A stretch of 10,258 nt of DNA. It comes from Lachnospiraceae bacterium (GTDB lineage Bacteria; Bacillota; Clostridia; Lachnospirales; Lachnospiraceae). The notes under the pieces are model-generated. The model saw only the letters and a list, made by a program, of their open reading frames with translations, was not told where the DNA came from and did not search any database. Where the stretch lies: positions 1 through 10,258 of the forward strand of contig JAJQID010000139.1 of NCBI GenBank assembly GCA_021199405.1, read 5' to 3'. Position numbers and translations under genes: made by a program. Positions 1 through 7,091 of the stretch are shown in pieces. Each line of letters starts with the position of its first letter. The stretch's first letter is position 1.

Positions 1-412
1 CCACGCGTCCCACCAGTCCCACTCCCATGGCTATTGGAAGCGGCGCTTCTTTTGGACGTGATGTCTCCAGATAATCAGCCACACTTTCCTCAATCAGAGT
101 AAGTACCTGCCTCTGGCTCAGCGGTCCGCTGGGATAGCACTTACTCCAAAGCACCTCTCCCCCATGATTCATTTCACCGATCAGAAGTTTCGTGCCGCCC
201 AGATCCACCCCCAGGTAGGTTGCCGTTTCCTTTCTCTCCGCCCGTTTTGCGACAATCGGATGCTCATCCCGTTCCCTCAGTTCAAAAGCCTGCCGGGTCA
301 GCCGGGAATAAAACCGGTCCACGGCAATCAGCGCCACGGCGCTGATTTTTTCTGCTTCTTCCAAAACCTCAGGGGAGCTGCCGTAGAGTCGGTCAAAATT
401 CCCCCCGGCCAT
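1..412 (-). CDS. ROK-family sugar kinase, N-terminal part (cut by window edge)
   Basis: Last gene of the sugar operon; it runs off the left edge, so only the N-terminal part is visible. The frame contains the ROK/ASKHA phosphate-binding motif YLGVDLGGTKLLIGE, followed by a glucokinase-like beta-hairpin and, near the edge, AMGVGLVGRV, which matches the second conserved N-terminal strand of ROK proteins. ROK kinases phosphorylate glucose, N-acetylmannosamine or related hexoses in the cytoplasm, so this one probably acts on a sugar released by the GH9 enzyme. About 70 residues of charged, probably helical sequence precede DLGGTK; most ROK kinases have fewer than 10, and the segment does not read as the winged helix of ROK repressors. 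I place the start at the ATG ending at 412 because the better-placed ATG at 466 meets an in-frame TAG. The start at 412 has only a weak, A-rich ribosome binding site. Family call is firm; substrate is unknown. Confidence 0.82.
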   Translation of the reverse strand, partial: MAGGNFDRLYGSSPEVLEEAEKISAVALIAVDRFYSRLTRQAFELRERDEHPIVAKRAERKETATYLGVDLGGTKLLIGEMNHGGEVLWSKCYPSGPLSQRQVLTLIEESVADYLETSRPKEAPLPIAMGVGLVGRV

Positions 413-466
413 CTTCAGTTCTTTTTCTACCTAGTCCATCAATTCACGATAATCCAGGCTATTCAT
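413..466 (-). other. Likely original 5' end of the ROK kinase gene, interrupted by an amber codon
   Basis: The ATG at 466-464 has a strong GGAGGG site five bases upstream and overlaps the VOC stop codon (ATGAATAG), the same 8-base arrangement used between the two permease genes. It is in frame with the kinase and reads MNSLDYRELMD, then TAG at 433-431, then VEKELK and on into the kinase. A C-to-T change from CAG (Gln) would explain the stop. Either the mutation disables or reduces the kinase, or translation restarts at the ATG ending at 412, or this base is a sequencing error. Nothing in the window suggests stop-codon recoding. Confidence 0.7.
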
Positions 467-1301
467 ACGCACCCTCCCCGGATTCCTCCGCAAACAGATC
501 AGGTAAAGCCGTCGGCGGCTTTACAAATACGTCCGGAATCCGTCCATCATCATAGAACTGAAAAAGCTCAATAACTTCACCTGCCAGCCCCACAGCAAAC
601 GCGATCCGCAGATTTGACCAGTCATACGGCTCATGCGCCACATGGCCTCCCAATGCGGTGATCCGCTCCAGTTCCGCGTCCACATCCTCTGTCAGCAGAC
701 ACATATGCGTGTAGCTTTCCTGCTTTCCGATTAACACTTCTCCCCCTGAAAACAGCTCAAACTCCCGGCCATCCGGCAGAGCCATGGAACAGCCCCATTC
801 CCAGTCCGTCTTCAGCCTTGCCCCCAGCCCCTCATAAAACCTTACACAGGCATACATATCCGGAACTGTCATAGCCACATGCACAAAGTGCTTAATATAG
901 CAATTCCCGGGAATGGGTTCTCCAAAGTCCCTATCCGGCCGCCTGATTGACCAGAACTCAATCTCCTCCCCGGACGGTGTCCGCACAAAAGCCATTCGCA
1001 GATTTTTATAAGTATATGGCAGCGGGTCAGATTCTCTGGAAGGAACAGCCCCGTATTCCAGCGCCCTCTCAAAGGTTTTATCCACATCCCACGTATTGTA
1101 GCACACATGAGTTATGCCGCTTTTATCTCCCTGATCGCTTCCTTCCGGAGAAATCTCCAGAATCACTCCGTCAGGCGTTATCGCGATCCCATTGCTGTCG
1201 TCTCTGCGAACCAGCGTAAGTCCTAACCCTTCACAATAAAATCTGATGGCTGCATCCACATCCGGAACCCGAAAATCCACATGATCAATGCCCAATATCA
1301 T
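459..1301 (-). CDS. Tandem-domain VOC (glyoxalase/dioxygenase superfamily) metalloprotein
   Basis: 280 residues forming two vicinal-oxygen-chelate domains, about 1-125 and 134-255, each with paired beta-alpha-beta-beta-beta modules. Candidate metal ligands are complete in both halves: H7, E49, H65 and E115 in the first, H141, E182, H199 and E245 in the second. This is the His-Glu-His-Glu pattern of glyoxalase I-type sites. VOC enzymes are cytoplasmic metal-dependent isomerases, epimerases, lyases or dioxygenases; which reaction applies here cannot be told from sequence. I start at the ATG at 1301 (MILGIDHVDF) because AGAGGTGA lies just upstream; the in-frame ATG at 1316 has its GGAG only two bases away. 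The gene lies 29 bases after the MalG-type permease and overlaps the presumed ROK start, so it is a genuine operon member. No signal peptide. Family is clear; a role in modifying the imported sugar or removing a reactive by-product is inference. Confidence 0.87.
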   Translation of the reverse strand: MILGIDHVDFRVPDVDAAIRFYCEGLGLTLVRRDDSNGIAITPDGVILEISPEGSDQGDKSGITHVCYNTWDVDKTFERALEYGAVPSRESDPLPYTYKNLRMAFVRTPSGEEIEFWSIRRPDRDFGEPIPGNCYIKHFVHVAMTVPDMYACVRFYEGLGARLKTDWEWGCSMALPDGREFELFSGGEVLIGKQESYTHMCLLTEDVDAELERITALGGHVAHEPYDWSNLRIAFAVGLAGEVIELFQFYDDGRIPDVFVKPPTALPDLFAEESGEGAYE

Positions 1302-1330
1302 AAAATCACCTCTCATTTCTCCACGCTGTA

Positions 1331-2179
1331 TCAGCCCTTCATCGCCCCGGCTGTATTATTGACATATTGCTTCTGAAAAATGACGAACAGGATAATGACC
1401 GGCAGCACGGAAAGCACAGTGCCCGCCGCTACGTTTACAAATTTATACTCAAAGGACTGACTGATATACTGCATGCCTGTCGCAACCGGATATTGATCAA
1501 CATTCAGTATTAAAAGCGGCCAGAGGAACATATTCCATTTATTGATAAAGTCCATAATGACTACAGTCAGCATGGAGGGCCGGATCTGCGGAAGAAGTAT
1601 GGCCCACCAGACTCTCAATTCTCCGGCCCCGTCAATGCGGGCCGAATCCAGCAATTCCTTCGGTACTGCCAGATAGGCCTGCCGCAGCATAATGATACTG
1701 AATACATTGACAGAATTCGGCAGAATGACTCCCCAGTAACTGCCATTCAAATGCAGATTCTGGATGGTGATATAATTGACTACCAGCCCTGCTGCCGCGG
1801 GAATGATCATGGTAGCCAGCAGCAAAGTGTTAATGAGCTTTTTCCCATAAAAATCCATTTTGGCCAGGGGATAAGCGCACAACGCTCCCAGAATTAAATT
1901 CAGCAGGACACCCCCGCCGGCAATGATCACTGAGTTCACCAGCATTCTCCCGATATTCAGCAGCTTAAACACATTGACATACGCGTCGATGCTGGGATTT
2001 TGAGGCAGCAGTCTCAGTGCGTAAATATTTTCATTGGATTTAAATGAGGTGGACAATAACCACGCAAAAGGTCCGGCACACAGCACTCCCACTAAAACCA
2101 GCAGAATATAGCAGCAGGTTTTATTCACCGTTCTCCTTGCCATACGCTGAAAATGAAGTCTCCCATTGCGATCAGTCAT
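1331..2179 (-). CDS. Carbohydrate ABC transporter permease, MalG type (CUT1 family)
   Basis: 282-residue inner-membrane permease, normal length for the family. About six hydrophobic segments are visible, near residues 22-46, 79-106, 115-140, 148-167, 203-225 and 247-270. The cytoplasmic EAA loop that docks the ATPase is at 175-197 (ELLDSARIDGAG through ILLP). The C-terminus GAMKG is typical of MalG-like subunits. I chose the ATG at 2179 (MTDRNG): it overlaps the stop of the partner permease as ATGACTGA and has GGGTGA just upstream; a GTG nine bases earlier is less likely. The 8-base overlap implies coupled translation and one-to-one production of the two subunits. No ATPase gene is present in the window, as is common in CUT1 operons of Firmicutes, where a shared MsmK/MalK-type ATPase encoded elsewhere energises several importers; that sharing is inference here. 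Confidence 0.95.
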   Translation of the reverse strand: MTDRNGRLHFQRMARRTVNKTCCYILLVLVGVLCAGPFAWLLSTSFKSNENIYALRLLPQNPSIDAYVNVFKLLNIGRMLVNSVIIAGGGVLLNLILGALCAYPLAKMDFYGKKLINTLLLATMIIPAAAGLVVNYITIQNLHLNGSYWGVILPNSVNVFSIIMLRQAYLAVPKELLDSARIDGAGELRVWWAILLPQIRPSMLTVVIMDFINKWNMFLWPLLILNVDQYPVATGMQYISQSFEYKFVNVAAGTVLSVLPVIILFVIFQKQYVNNTAGAMKG

Positions 2180-3107
2180 AAATATCACCCGCCCTTCGAT
2201 TATAGATTTCCAGCGCGATACTGAATGCCGTTGTAATCACCGCCATGACCAGACCGATCGCTGCTGAATATCCAAAATCAAACTTACTGAATGCCTGCAG
2301 ATAAGAATAATAATTCACAACATAGGTAGATTTGTTCGGTCCGCCGCTGGTCATCGTAAATACCACATCGAACACGCCCAGCGCCGCAATGACCGACACC
2401 ATGGAGCAGAACCAGATCTGAGGCTGCAGAAGCGGAAGCCTGATCTTCCAGAAAATTTTCCATCCGCCTGCTCCGTCCAGAACCGCCGCTTCAATGATAT
2501 CCTCCGGGAATGACTGCAGAGCCGAAAGATAAATCATCATATAATATCCAAGACCCTGCCAGATAGTGATCGCCATCATGGTAGGCAGTGCGAGCTTTGC
2601 GCTGGACAGGAAACGAATGGGAGAAGATATGATTCCATTATTCACAAGGAACGTGTTCAAAATCCCGTTGGAGTCAAAAATAAATTTCCACATGATAGCA
2701 ACCGCCACCATGGAGGTAACCACCGGCATATAGCATAAAACCCGGAATAGCGTGGTACCCCTGAGTTTTTTATTCATCAACAGCGCCAGGGCAATAGAGG
2801 AAATCTGCAGGATCGGCACTACAATCACAAACAGCAATGAGTTTTTCAGCGCGATATAAAAATCCTTATCCGAGAACAAACGCTGAAAGTTTGCCAGACC
2901 GGTAAATTTAGTCTCCGCAAACACAGAATAATTGGTAAACGCCAATGGAATACTGTAAACAATCGGATAAAAAACGAAGACGAGCAGTACAACCATCGCG
3001 GGAAGCATAAACATCCAGGCCACAAAGGTATTTCTCAGCTTTGTCTTACTGATTTTCCGGGTATATCTGATGGAATCCACAGACCTTTCATTTTTTGATG
3101 TTTTCAT
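2172..3107 (-). CDS. Carbohydrate ABC transporter permease, MalF/UgpA type (CUT1 family)
   Basis: 311-residue membrane permease, partner of the MalG-type subunit. A basic, cytoplasmic N-terminus (residues 1-26) is followed by hydrophobic segments near 28-53, 88-111, 123-143, 172-195, 232-252 and 280-301. The EAA motif is at 206-225 (EAAVLDGAGG through IRLP). The family sequence TSGGPNKST lies at 253-261, before the last segment. I start at the ATG at 3107 (MKTSKN) because AAAGGA sits nine bases upstream; an in-frame ATG three codons earlier lies almost on top of that site. It forms the translocation pore of the importer fed by the lipoprotein encoded 74 bases upstream. A hairpin lies in that gap. 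Confidence 0.95.
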   Translation of the reverse strand: MKTSKNERSVDSIRYTRKISKTKLRNTFVAWMFMLPAMVVLLVFVFYPIVYSIPLAFTNYSVFAETKFTGLANFQRLFSDKDFYIALKNSLLFVIVVPILQISSIALALLMNKKLRGTTLFRVLCYMPVVTSMVAVAIMWKFIFDSNGILNTFLVNNGIISSPIRFLSSAKLALPTMMAITIWQGLGYYMMIYLSALQSFPEDIIEAAVLDGAGGWKIFWKIRLPLLQPQIWFCSMVSVIAALGVFDVVFTMTSGGPNKSTYVVNYYSYLQAFSKFDFGYSAAIGLVMAVITTAFSIALEIYNRRAGDIYD

Positions 3108-3128
3108 AACTTTCATTCCTTTTGAGTG

Positions 3129-3156
3129 CGGGAAGCGGCTGCCAAACCGCCTCCCG
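3129..3156 (-). other. Stem-loop between the sugar-binding protein and permease genes
   Basis: A 10-bp stem with one G-T wobble closes an 8-base loop: arms at 3129-3138 and 3147-3156. On the transcribed strand there is no T-run after it, so it is not a simple terminator. Hairpins here are known in sugar ABC operons, where they protect the mRNA of the abundant binding protein or reduce read-through to the permeases. The position fits that role; the effect is inferred. Confidence 0.6.
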
Positions 3157-3181
3157 TCAAATGTCATTCTTTTCCGCCTTC

Positions 3182-4531
3182 TCACTGCTCCTGCAGCAGC
3201 GCGTTTACACTCTCCTCGGCAGCGTCAAGCGCCTCCTGCGGCGTCATGTCACTTGCAAAGATCATATCCATAATGTTATCAATTTCTCCCTTTACGTCCT
3301 CATCCTGAGAAATTCCCAACGTCATATCCGTTGCGTTCTGGGCGGATATGGAGCAGTAATAGCTTGCCAGTCCTTCCAGTGTCTCCATGTCACTCTGAAA
3401 GAATTCATCCTGAGAAGCCACCTTGGTGGTTGGGAAAATGGAGACTAACTTGCAGAAATCCAGCTGATTTTCATCATTTGTCACAAAATTGGCGAAATCA
3501 ATGGCCTCTTCCGGGTGCTTGGAGCCGGAAGAAACTACCAGTTTCATGATTGCCTCCGCGCTTACATTCGCGGGACCCACAACCGCCTCACATACAGCGG
3601 TACTGTTCATAATATCCTCCCCGGCCTCATCGCGCAGGCGGGTCACAGTCTGTGCGCCTCCTACAATCATGGCCAGTTTCTCATTGGCATACAGCTGCCT
3701 GTCATTATCCCAGTTATCCCAGGTACCCGGATCGGTCTGGATGGCTCCCGCATCTCCCACCTCCTTCAATCTGTTCAGAAGCTCCAGCGCCTCCTCATTA
3801 TTAAAGGTAGCAGTGGTCTTACTCTCATCCAGCATTTCAATTCCATAGGCATAAAACATATGGAATACGGTAGAGGGTGTAAAGAGATACGCGCCTGTTT
3901 TGTCATGGAATTCTACCGCAGCGTCAAAAAGCTCATCATAAGTTTTTGGCACTTCTGTGATTCCGGCCTGATCAAACAGCTCCGTGTTATACACAGTAAT
4001 GTTCGGGGTAGCATACCAGGGAAGCGCATATACAGAATCTCCCAGGCGGGCCGAATCGTAAGCGGATTCCAGATAGATGCTCTTCTGCTCTTCCGTTACA
4101 TACTCTTCCAAGTCAAGAAGGGCTCCCTTGCCTCCATAGGTCAAGGCCAGCTGACTCCAGATATTCACAACATCCGGGGGATTCCCTCCCGCAGTCTGCG
4201 CCAGGAATTTGTCCTGAATACCGTCCCAGGGGAGATCCTGCCATTCGATGGTAATGTTTGGATGTTCTTCCTCATAGGCATCAATCAATCCCTGAATGTA
4301 ATCCGTATAAGTAGGAGTCAGCGCCAACGTCCAGAAAGCGAGTGTAATCTCTTCCTCACTTGTTGTCTGCGCGGTTGTCCCATTTCCCGCCGCTGTGCTG
4401 CTTTCCGAAGTACCTCCCGTGTCCTGACTTCCTCCATCTGATGAAGAGCAGCCCACCAGTCCCATAGAAGCCAGTGCTGTTCCGCTCATCAGCGCAGCCC
4501 TCATAAAGTCTCTTCTTGATAATGTTTTCAT
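3182..4531 (-). CDS. Sugar ABC transporter substrate-binding lipoprotein with Tat-type signal (CUT1)
   Basis: 449-residue extracellular solute-binding protein of family 1, standard length. The N-terminus combines a twin-arginine motif (SRRDFM, residues 5-10), a hydrophobic stretch (11-26) and a lipobox LVGC with Cys28 as the predicted lipidated residue. A Ser/Thr/Gly-rich linker runs to about 60. The mature domain starts with EITLAFWTL, and the family pattern GNPPDVVNIW follows further in. Anchored on the outer membrane face, it captures an oligosaccharide and hands it to the two permeases. A GAAAGGA site lies eight bases before the ATG. The next gene upstream is the GH9 enzyme, 47 bases away, suggesting the ligand is the GH9 substrate, perhaps a beta-glucan or cello-oligosaccharide; this cannot be settled from sequence. 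A Tat route is uncommon for such proteins and would mean export after folding. Confidence 0.95.
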   Translation of the reverse strand: MKTLSRRDFMRAALMSGTALASMGLVGCSSSDGGSQDTGGTSESSTAAGNGTTAQTTSEEEITLAFWTLALTPTYTDYIQGLIDAYEEEHPNITIEWQDLPWDGIQDKFLAQTAGGNPPDVVNIWSQLALTYGGKGALLDLEEYVTEEQKSIYLESAYDSARLGDSVYALPWYATPNITVYNTELFDQAGITEVPKTYDELFDAAVEFHDKTGAYLFTPSTVFHMFYAYGIEMLDESKTTATFNNEEALELLNRLKEVGDAGAIQTDPGTWDNWDNDRQLYANEKLAMIVGGAQTVTRLRDEAGEDIMNSTAVCEAVVGPANVSAEAIMKLVVSSGSKHPEEAIDFANFVTNDENQLDFCKLVSIFPTTKVASQDEFFQSDMETLEGLASYYCSISAQNATDMTLGISQDEDVKGEIDNIMDMIFASDMTPQEALDAAEESVNALLQEQ

Positions 4532-4556
4532 ATTCTTGTCCTTTCTTTAATTAATA

Positions 4557-4570
4557 AACCGTAAACGGTT
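4557..4570. repeat. Short perfect inverted repeat between the GH9 and binding-protein genes
   Basis: AACCGTAAACGGTT: 6-base arms around AA. It lies 27 bases before the binding-protein start codon and just after the GH9 stop. As RNA it would form a small hairpin without a T-run. As DNA it could be an operator half-related to LacI sites, but it does not match the operators in the main control region. It may separate a stable binding-protein message from the GH9 message. Function is unproven. Confidence 0.4.
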
Positions 4571-4578
4571 ATATTTCC

Positions 4579-6927
4579 TTATACAGTTTCAGATAATACC
4601 CACAAAAGTCTGCTTGCCGCTCCAATCCAGACCTCCCTGAATGTGGCATTGTTATTCTGAGGCCAATATGGTTCATCGCCATTCTCCAAAGTTTCGATTC
4701 CCACCGGCACTTCTCCTACGCATTCACCGCACAGCACCGCATACTGTCTGCAATAATTACTGCCCACGCCATAAATCAGGGATTGCCCGAAAGGATTCTT
4801 TCCCCACATCCAGTACAGCTGCTCCCGGGCCAGCTCCATGAGCTCCTCATCTTTAAAATATCTGCCCGCAATCGCAGCCGCTTTCCCCATGGCCAGCATG
4901 ACCGCGCTGTTGCCCCGAAAAGAAAACCAGACAGGAAAACAGCGAAGTACATAATTCTCATCAAGCAAATGTCCCGCTTTCAGCTGCTTTTTGTAGTTTT
5001 CCCTTTCATCCTCATACTTGCAGGATACATGCAGATACCGAAAAGTTTCCGCGTCCTCCGCCTCGTCCATTTTATGTATTCCCGCCGGCAGCATGCCGAA
5101 TGGCGAGGTGTAATCCGCAACAGCCTTTAAATATTCTCCATACAGCTCCATTCCCCGTTCCCATTCCTTAAGCTCCTCCGCTTCCGGCTGCGTGCGGCAG
5201 ACTGCCTCAAGAGCCTGCATAAACTGCTGCTCTCTGGACTGGTGATTAAAATGGACAATGGTTTTTTTGCTTTCATCACGATAAAAGAATCCCCGTAACG
5301 GCGCTTTATCTCCCTGTTCCTGACACAAAAGCAGCCTTTTCGTCCAGCTGCGGGCTGCGGCCGCAAATTTCATTTCCCCACTGACCTGATACAAACAGCT
5401 GGCTGCCCAGGACGCAGCCGCATAATACTGAGAAGCTCCGCTGTTATAAGAATGTTCAAACATATGTGCGGGGTCCACTCCCGTTTTGGCAAACTTACAT
5501 TCCGCGAAATCATAATCCTCCTTTGCGGCCTTTAACACCCCGGCTGACAGTTCACTGTCATAGTCAGTCAGGCACCAGGCGGCATAAGCCTCCACACCGC
5601 TGAATACAAAATTTTCAAAAGAATGGTCATGAACCCGTGCCTCTATATCATCAAAATTTCCGGTAAGATTGTCTGTAAAACGGGTCGCGCCCGCACTGGA
5701 AGCCCGATATCCATCCCCAAATCTGGTCTTTAAGATAAAATCCAGTCCCCACTGTGCTTCCTCCATCAGTCTCAGATACAGCATTTCGTCCTGTCGGCTG
5801 GCAACCGCATTTTCAAAAAGAGCATGTACAGTCTCCGCCATCTGAAGCGCCTGCTGAGACACGTCTCCCGCATCGTGCCAGCCACCGGAGAAGCTCACTG
5901 TCACTCCCCCGTGACGGGCCGTCACATCCTGATGACAGGTTCCGTGTTTCCCGGGAACCGGCGTTCCGCAGCGTTCACAATATATAAAATTCAAAATCTT
6001 CCACAGGCTTTCCTTACTCAGATCATCAGATATGGAAAAGGTCCTGGTCTGAGATTTTTCCGTCCTCAGGAAATACTCTCCCTGCCCGCAAAAGGCCGAA
6101 AAATCTAAAATGCCAAAGCTTCCCTTTTCATTATGAACCGGCAACACCCTGTCCTGAAATACCGTTTCTCCCGTGTCAGCATCCACAAGCTCGAACCCGC
6201 CGTCTGTATTACAGACAACAGCCGTCTTTTTCCCGTTTGTCCAATATCCAACGGTTGAAAACATAATCTCACTGTCCTGACGCTGCCAGCCATATTCATG
6301 CTCCGGTTTGTTAATTTCCTCCAGCACAAACTGACGAAATTCATACACCAGATCCGGATCTCCCGCAACATCATGCCCGCTCAGGAAAACATACACGCTC
6401 AATTCCGTGACAGCGTCTCTTGGCATAGCCGCAAACTCCCAGATGCAGTCGTTCCATTCTCCGTTTTTTAAATCAAATACGGTTGCTCCCTCCCTGAAAT
6501 AGCGGTCAGGAATAGTCCTTTCTCCTTCATTTCGGACGCCCGCATTGACATGCGCCACTCTGGCATTGCACAGACGCGGTCTGACCTGAAAATGAATTCG
6601 ATGATATTTCCTCCAGTCCTGAGGCTCGAACTTAAAATATACTGCCGCTGTACCAAAATTAGAGTAATCTCCGTCCGCGGCACTTCCTTCCGGCCAATGA
6701 TCGCTTCTCAACGAAGCCTTAACAGTGATGACACCGTTGCACTCAGCCAAGCTTTGAACTCCGCTTGCCGATGGCTCACAAACCCGGGTTTTATCGTCAT
6801 ATAATACCTTTCTTGACAGTACCTTCTTTCGCGAAAAGCCCGCTTCCAGTTCCTCCTCCCTGTGAAGAGGCAGCGGACGATGGATATACAGGCTTTCCCT
6901 GAGTTCCCTCTCAAATGATTCTCGCAT
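4579..6927 (-). CDS. GH9-family glycoside hydrolase, cytoplasmic, with N-terminal Ig-like and accessory domains
   Basis: 782 residues. Region about 55-205 is a beta-rich, probably galactose-binding-like accessory domain. About 220-300 is the Ig-like domain seen before GH9 catalytic domains (STVGYWTNGKKTAVV, then ELVDADTGETVF). About 305-782 is the (alpha/alpha)6 catalytic domain. Family markers are RCGTPVP and GTCH (319-331), the GGWHDAGD motif with D352 and D355 (D355 is the expected catalytic base), GKNPFGQS (709-716), and the C-terminal NNNATFREVW with E765 as the likely acid. GH9 enzymes are inverting beta-glycosidases, mostly on beta-1,4-glucans; some are exo-acting beta-glucosidases or glucosaminidases. 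There is no signal peptide or dockerin, so it should act in the cytoplasm on imported oligosaccharides. The ATG at 6927 has AGAGGA seven bases upstream. First gene of the operon, driven by the promoter at 6957-6985. Family firm; exact substrate unknown. Confidence 0.88.
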   Translation of the reverse strand: MRESFERELRESLYIHRPLPLHREEELEAGFSRKKVLSRKVLYDDKTRVCEPSASGVQSLAECNGVITVKASLRSDHWPEGSAADGDYSNFGTAAVYFKFEPQDWRKYHRIHFQVRPRLCNARVAHVNAGVRNEGERTIPDRYFREGATVFDLKNGEWNDCIWEFAAMPRDAVTELSVYVFLSGHDVAGDPDLVYEFRQFVLEEINKPEHEYGWQRQDSEIMFSTVGYWTNGKKTAVVCNTDGGFELVDADTGETVFQDRVLPVHNEKGSFGILDFSAFCGQGEYFLRTEKSQTRTFSISDDLSKESLWKILNFIYCERCGTPVPGKHGTCHQDVTARHGGVTVSFSGGWHDAGDVSQQALQMAETVHALFENAVASRQDEMLYLRLMEEAQWGLDFILKTRFGDGYRASSAGATRFTDNLTGNFDDIEARVHDHSFENFVFSGVEAYAAWCLTDYDSELSAGVLKAAKEDYDFAECKFAKTGVDPAHMFEHSYNSGASQYYAAASWAASCLYQVSGEMKFAAAARSWTKRLLLCQEQGDKAPLRGFFYRDESKKTIVHFNHQSREQQFMQALEAVCRTQPEAEELKEWERGMELYGEYLKAVADYTSPFGMLPAGIHKMDEAEDAETFRYLHVSCKYEDERENYKKQLKAGHLLDENYVLRCFPVWFSFRGNSAVMLAMGKAAAIAGRYFKDEELMELAREQLYWMWGKNPFGQSLIYGVGSNYCRQYAVLCGECVGEVPVGIETLENGDEPYWPQNNNATFREVWIGAASRLLWVLSETV

Positions 6928-6956
6928 CCTGATTTCCTCTTTTTCTCTTTTCTCAG

Positions 6957-6985
6957 ATTATATTATGAAAACCTTTTCATTTCAA
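6957..6985 (-). promoter_or_regulatory. Sugar operon promoter (sigma-A type)
   Basis: On the minus strand: -35 TTGAAA at 6985-6980, exactly 17-base spacer, -10 TATAAT at 6962-6957 (perfect). Transcription would start near 6950, giving a leader of about 20 bases that contains the GH9 ribosome binding site. The spacer is filled by a LacI-type operator, so bound repressor would block RNA polymerase directly. Confidence 0.9.
6965..6980. promoter_or_regulatory. LacI-family operator, operon side
   Basis: ATGAAAACCTTTTCAT: 7-base perfect arms around a CC centre. It occupies the whole spacer and touches the -35 of the operon promoter. The core GAAAACCTTTTC is the exact reverse complement of the second operator at 7094-7105. 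The A/T-rich arms around a central pair resemble the AAACGTTT type of LacI-family site, but with CC/GG in the centre instead of CG. Confidence 0.85.
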
Positions 6986-7091
6986 TAGAGCACATTTGCC
7001 AAAATTCTGTTAAATTATCGCCTTGTTTTCGCTGAAAATTTGTCGGAAATGTACAATTTTATTATTATTTTTGAGCCTTTTGTATTTTTTA

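Noticed and set aside
431..433. TAG read as pyrrolysine or by general recoding
   Set aside because: No pyl gene or downstream recoding structure is seen; simple mutation or a downstream start explains it better.
3515..4441. Long open frame on the plus strand opposite the binding-protein gene (308 codons)
   Set aside because: No ribosome binding site or recognisable domain, and the opposite strand carries a clear lipoprotein gene; it is an antisense shadow.
4582..4615. Internal promoter for the binding-protein gene (TTGTGG ... TATAAG)
   Set aside because: Poor matches to both hexamers and a 16-base spacer inside the GH9 coding end; not convincing.
7024..7037. Possible CcpA cre site (TGTTTTCGCTGAAA) between the divergent promoters
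   Set aside because: It has a central CG and TG start but misses several consensus positions on either strand; too weak to report as a site.
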